Part shown: one piece after another, positions 63,957 to 64,000 of the stretch
How the letters are laid out: each line of letters starts with the position of its first letter
Position numbering within the stretch: position 1 is the first letter of the stretch
Assembly (NCBI GenBank): GCA_945875845.1
Contig: CAMCMB010000013.1
Coordinates: 52,518-116,517, forward strand
Direction: 5' to 3'
Length of the DNA stretch: 64,000 nt
Origin: Pirellula staleyi DSM 6068
GTDB taxonomy: Bacteria > Planctomycetota > Planctomycetia > Pirellulales > Pirellulaceae
Made by a program: the position numbers and the translations under genes
The notes under the pieces: model-generated
What the model was told of the DNA's origin: nothing
The model's input: the letters and a program-made list of their open reading frames with translations, nothing else
Database searches by the model: none

Positions 63957-64000
63957 CTGCGTCTCTCCGTCTGGGTTGGGTGGGTCTGTCGTTTGCGATC

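Overview
The window looks like a chromosome segment of a planctomycete (Pirellulaceae/Rhodopirellula-like). The grounds are a DUF1559 protein with a prepilin-type N-terminus, a sulfatase, a Gfo/Idh/MocA oxidoreductase with an export signal, small secreted TIGR03067-like proteins, moderate GC content, and many dispersed hairpin repeats between genes. This is inferred from gene families; no marker gene is present.

Region 1 (1-26.3 kb) is core-like. It holds an alpha/beta-hydrolase end, a class IV aminotransferase, a large membrane protein, a dicarboxylate symporter (dctA), an Mla-type lipid transport operon (permease, ATPase, MCE protein), tRNA-Cys, a DUF1559 gene with a lipoprotein, a duplicated AhpD-like protein, and a tightly coupled four-gene minus-strand operon (two amidohydrolases, DUF1611/DgcN-like protein, dipeptide epimerase). 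An SDR, RNase III, an alkaline-phosphatase-like protein and a sulfatase follow. At least five hairpin repeat families occupy the gaps.

Region 2 (26.6-44 kb) is a modular array. Truncated copies of one tyrosine integrase gene (all minus strand) alternate strictly with copies of a 170-285 bp imperfect palindrome (P1-P5). Cargo after each P site is variable: a DUF6946-like nuclease candidate, leucine-rich-repeat proteins, an ankyrin/TPR protein, a DUF234 ATPase. After each integrase fragment lies a toxin-antitoxin or TA-like pair. The array ends at the only intact integrase (44.1-45.2 kb).

Region 3 (44-64 kb) is a phage-like or integrative element that runs off the window. It has an integrase, an AlpA/Xis-like HTH protein, a sigma-like factor, then a divergent replication/recombination block: PD-(D/E)XK nuclease, RecA-like ATPase, DUF669-like protein, RusA, zinc ribbon, DEAD/DEAH helicase, and primase-polymerase/DUF3987. 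These are followed by secreted cargo proteins, a ParB-methyltransferase fusion, and a minus-strand run of small genes ending in an Amidoligase_2 gene. No virion structural genes are visible.

The two most unusual things are these. First, an intein splits the DECH box of the helicase, and a Vsr/DUF559-like homing endonuclease gene is encoded almost wholly inside the intein in a different reading frame. Second, the alternating integrase-fragment/palindrome cassette array of Region 2 resembles an integron in layout but uses a phage-type recombinase and different sites.
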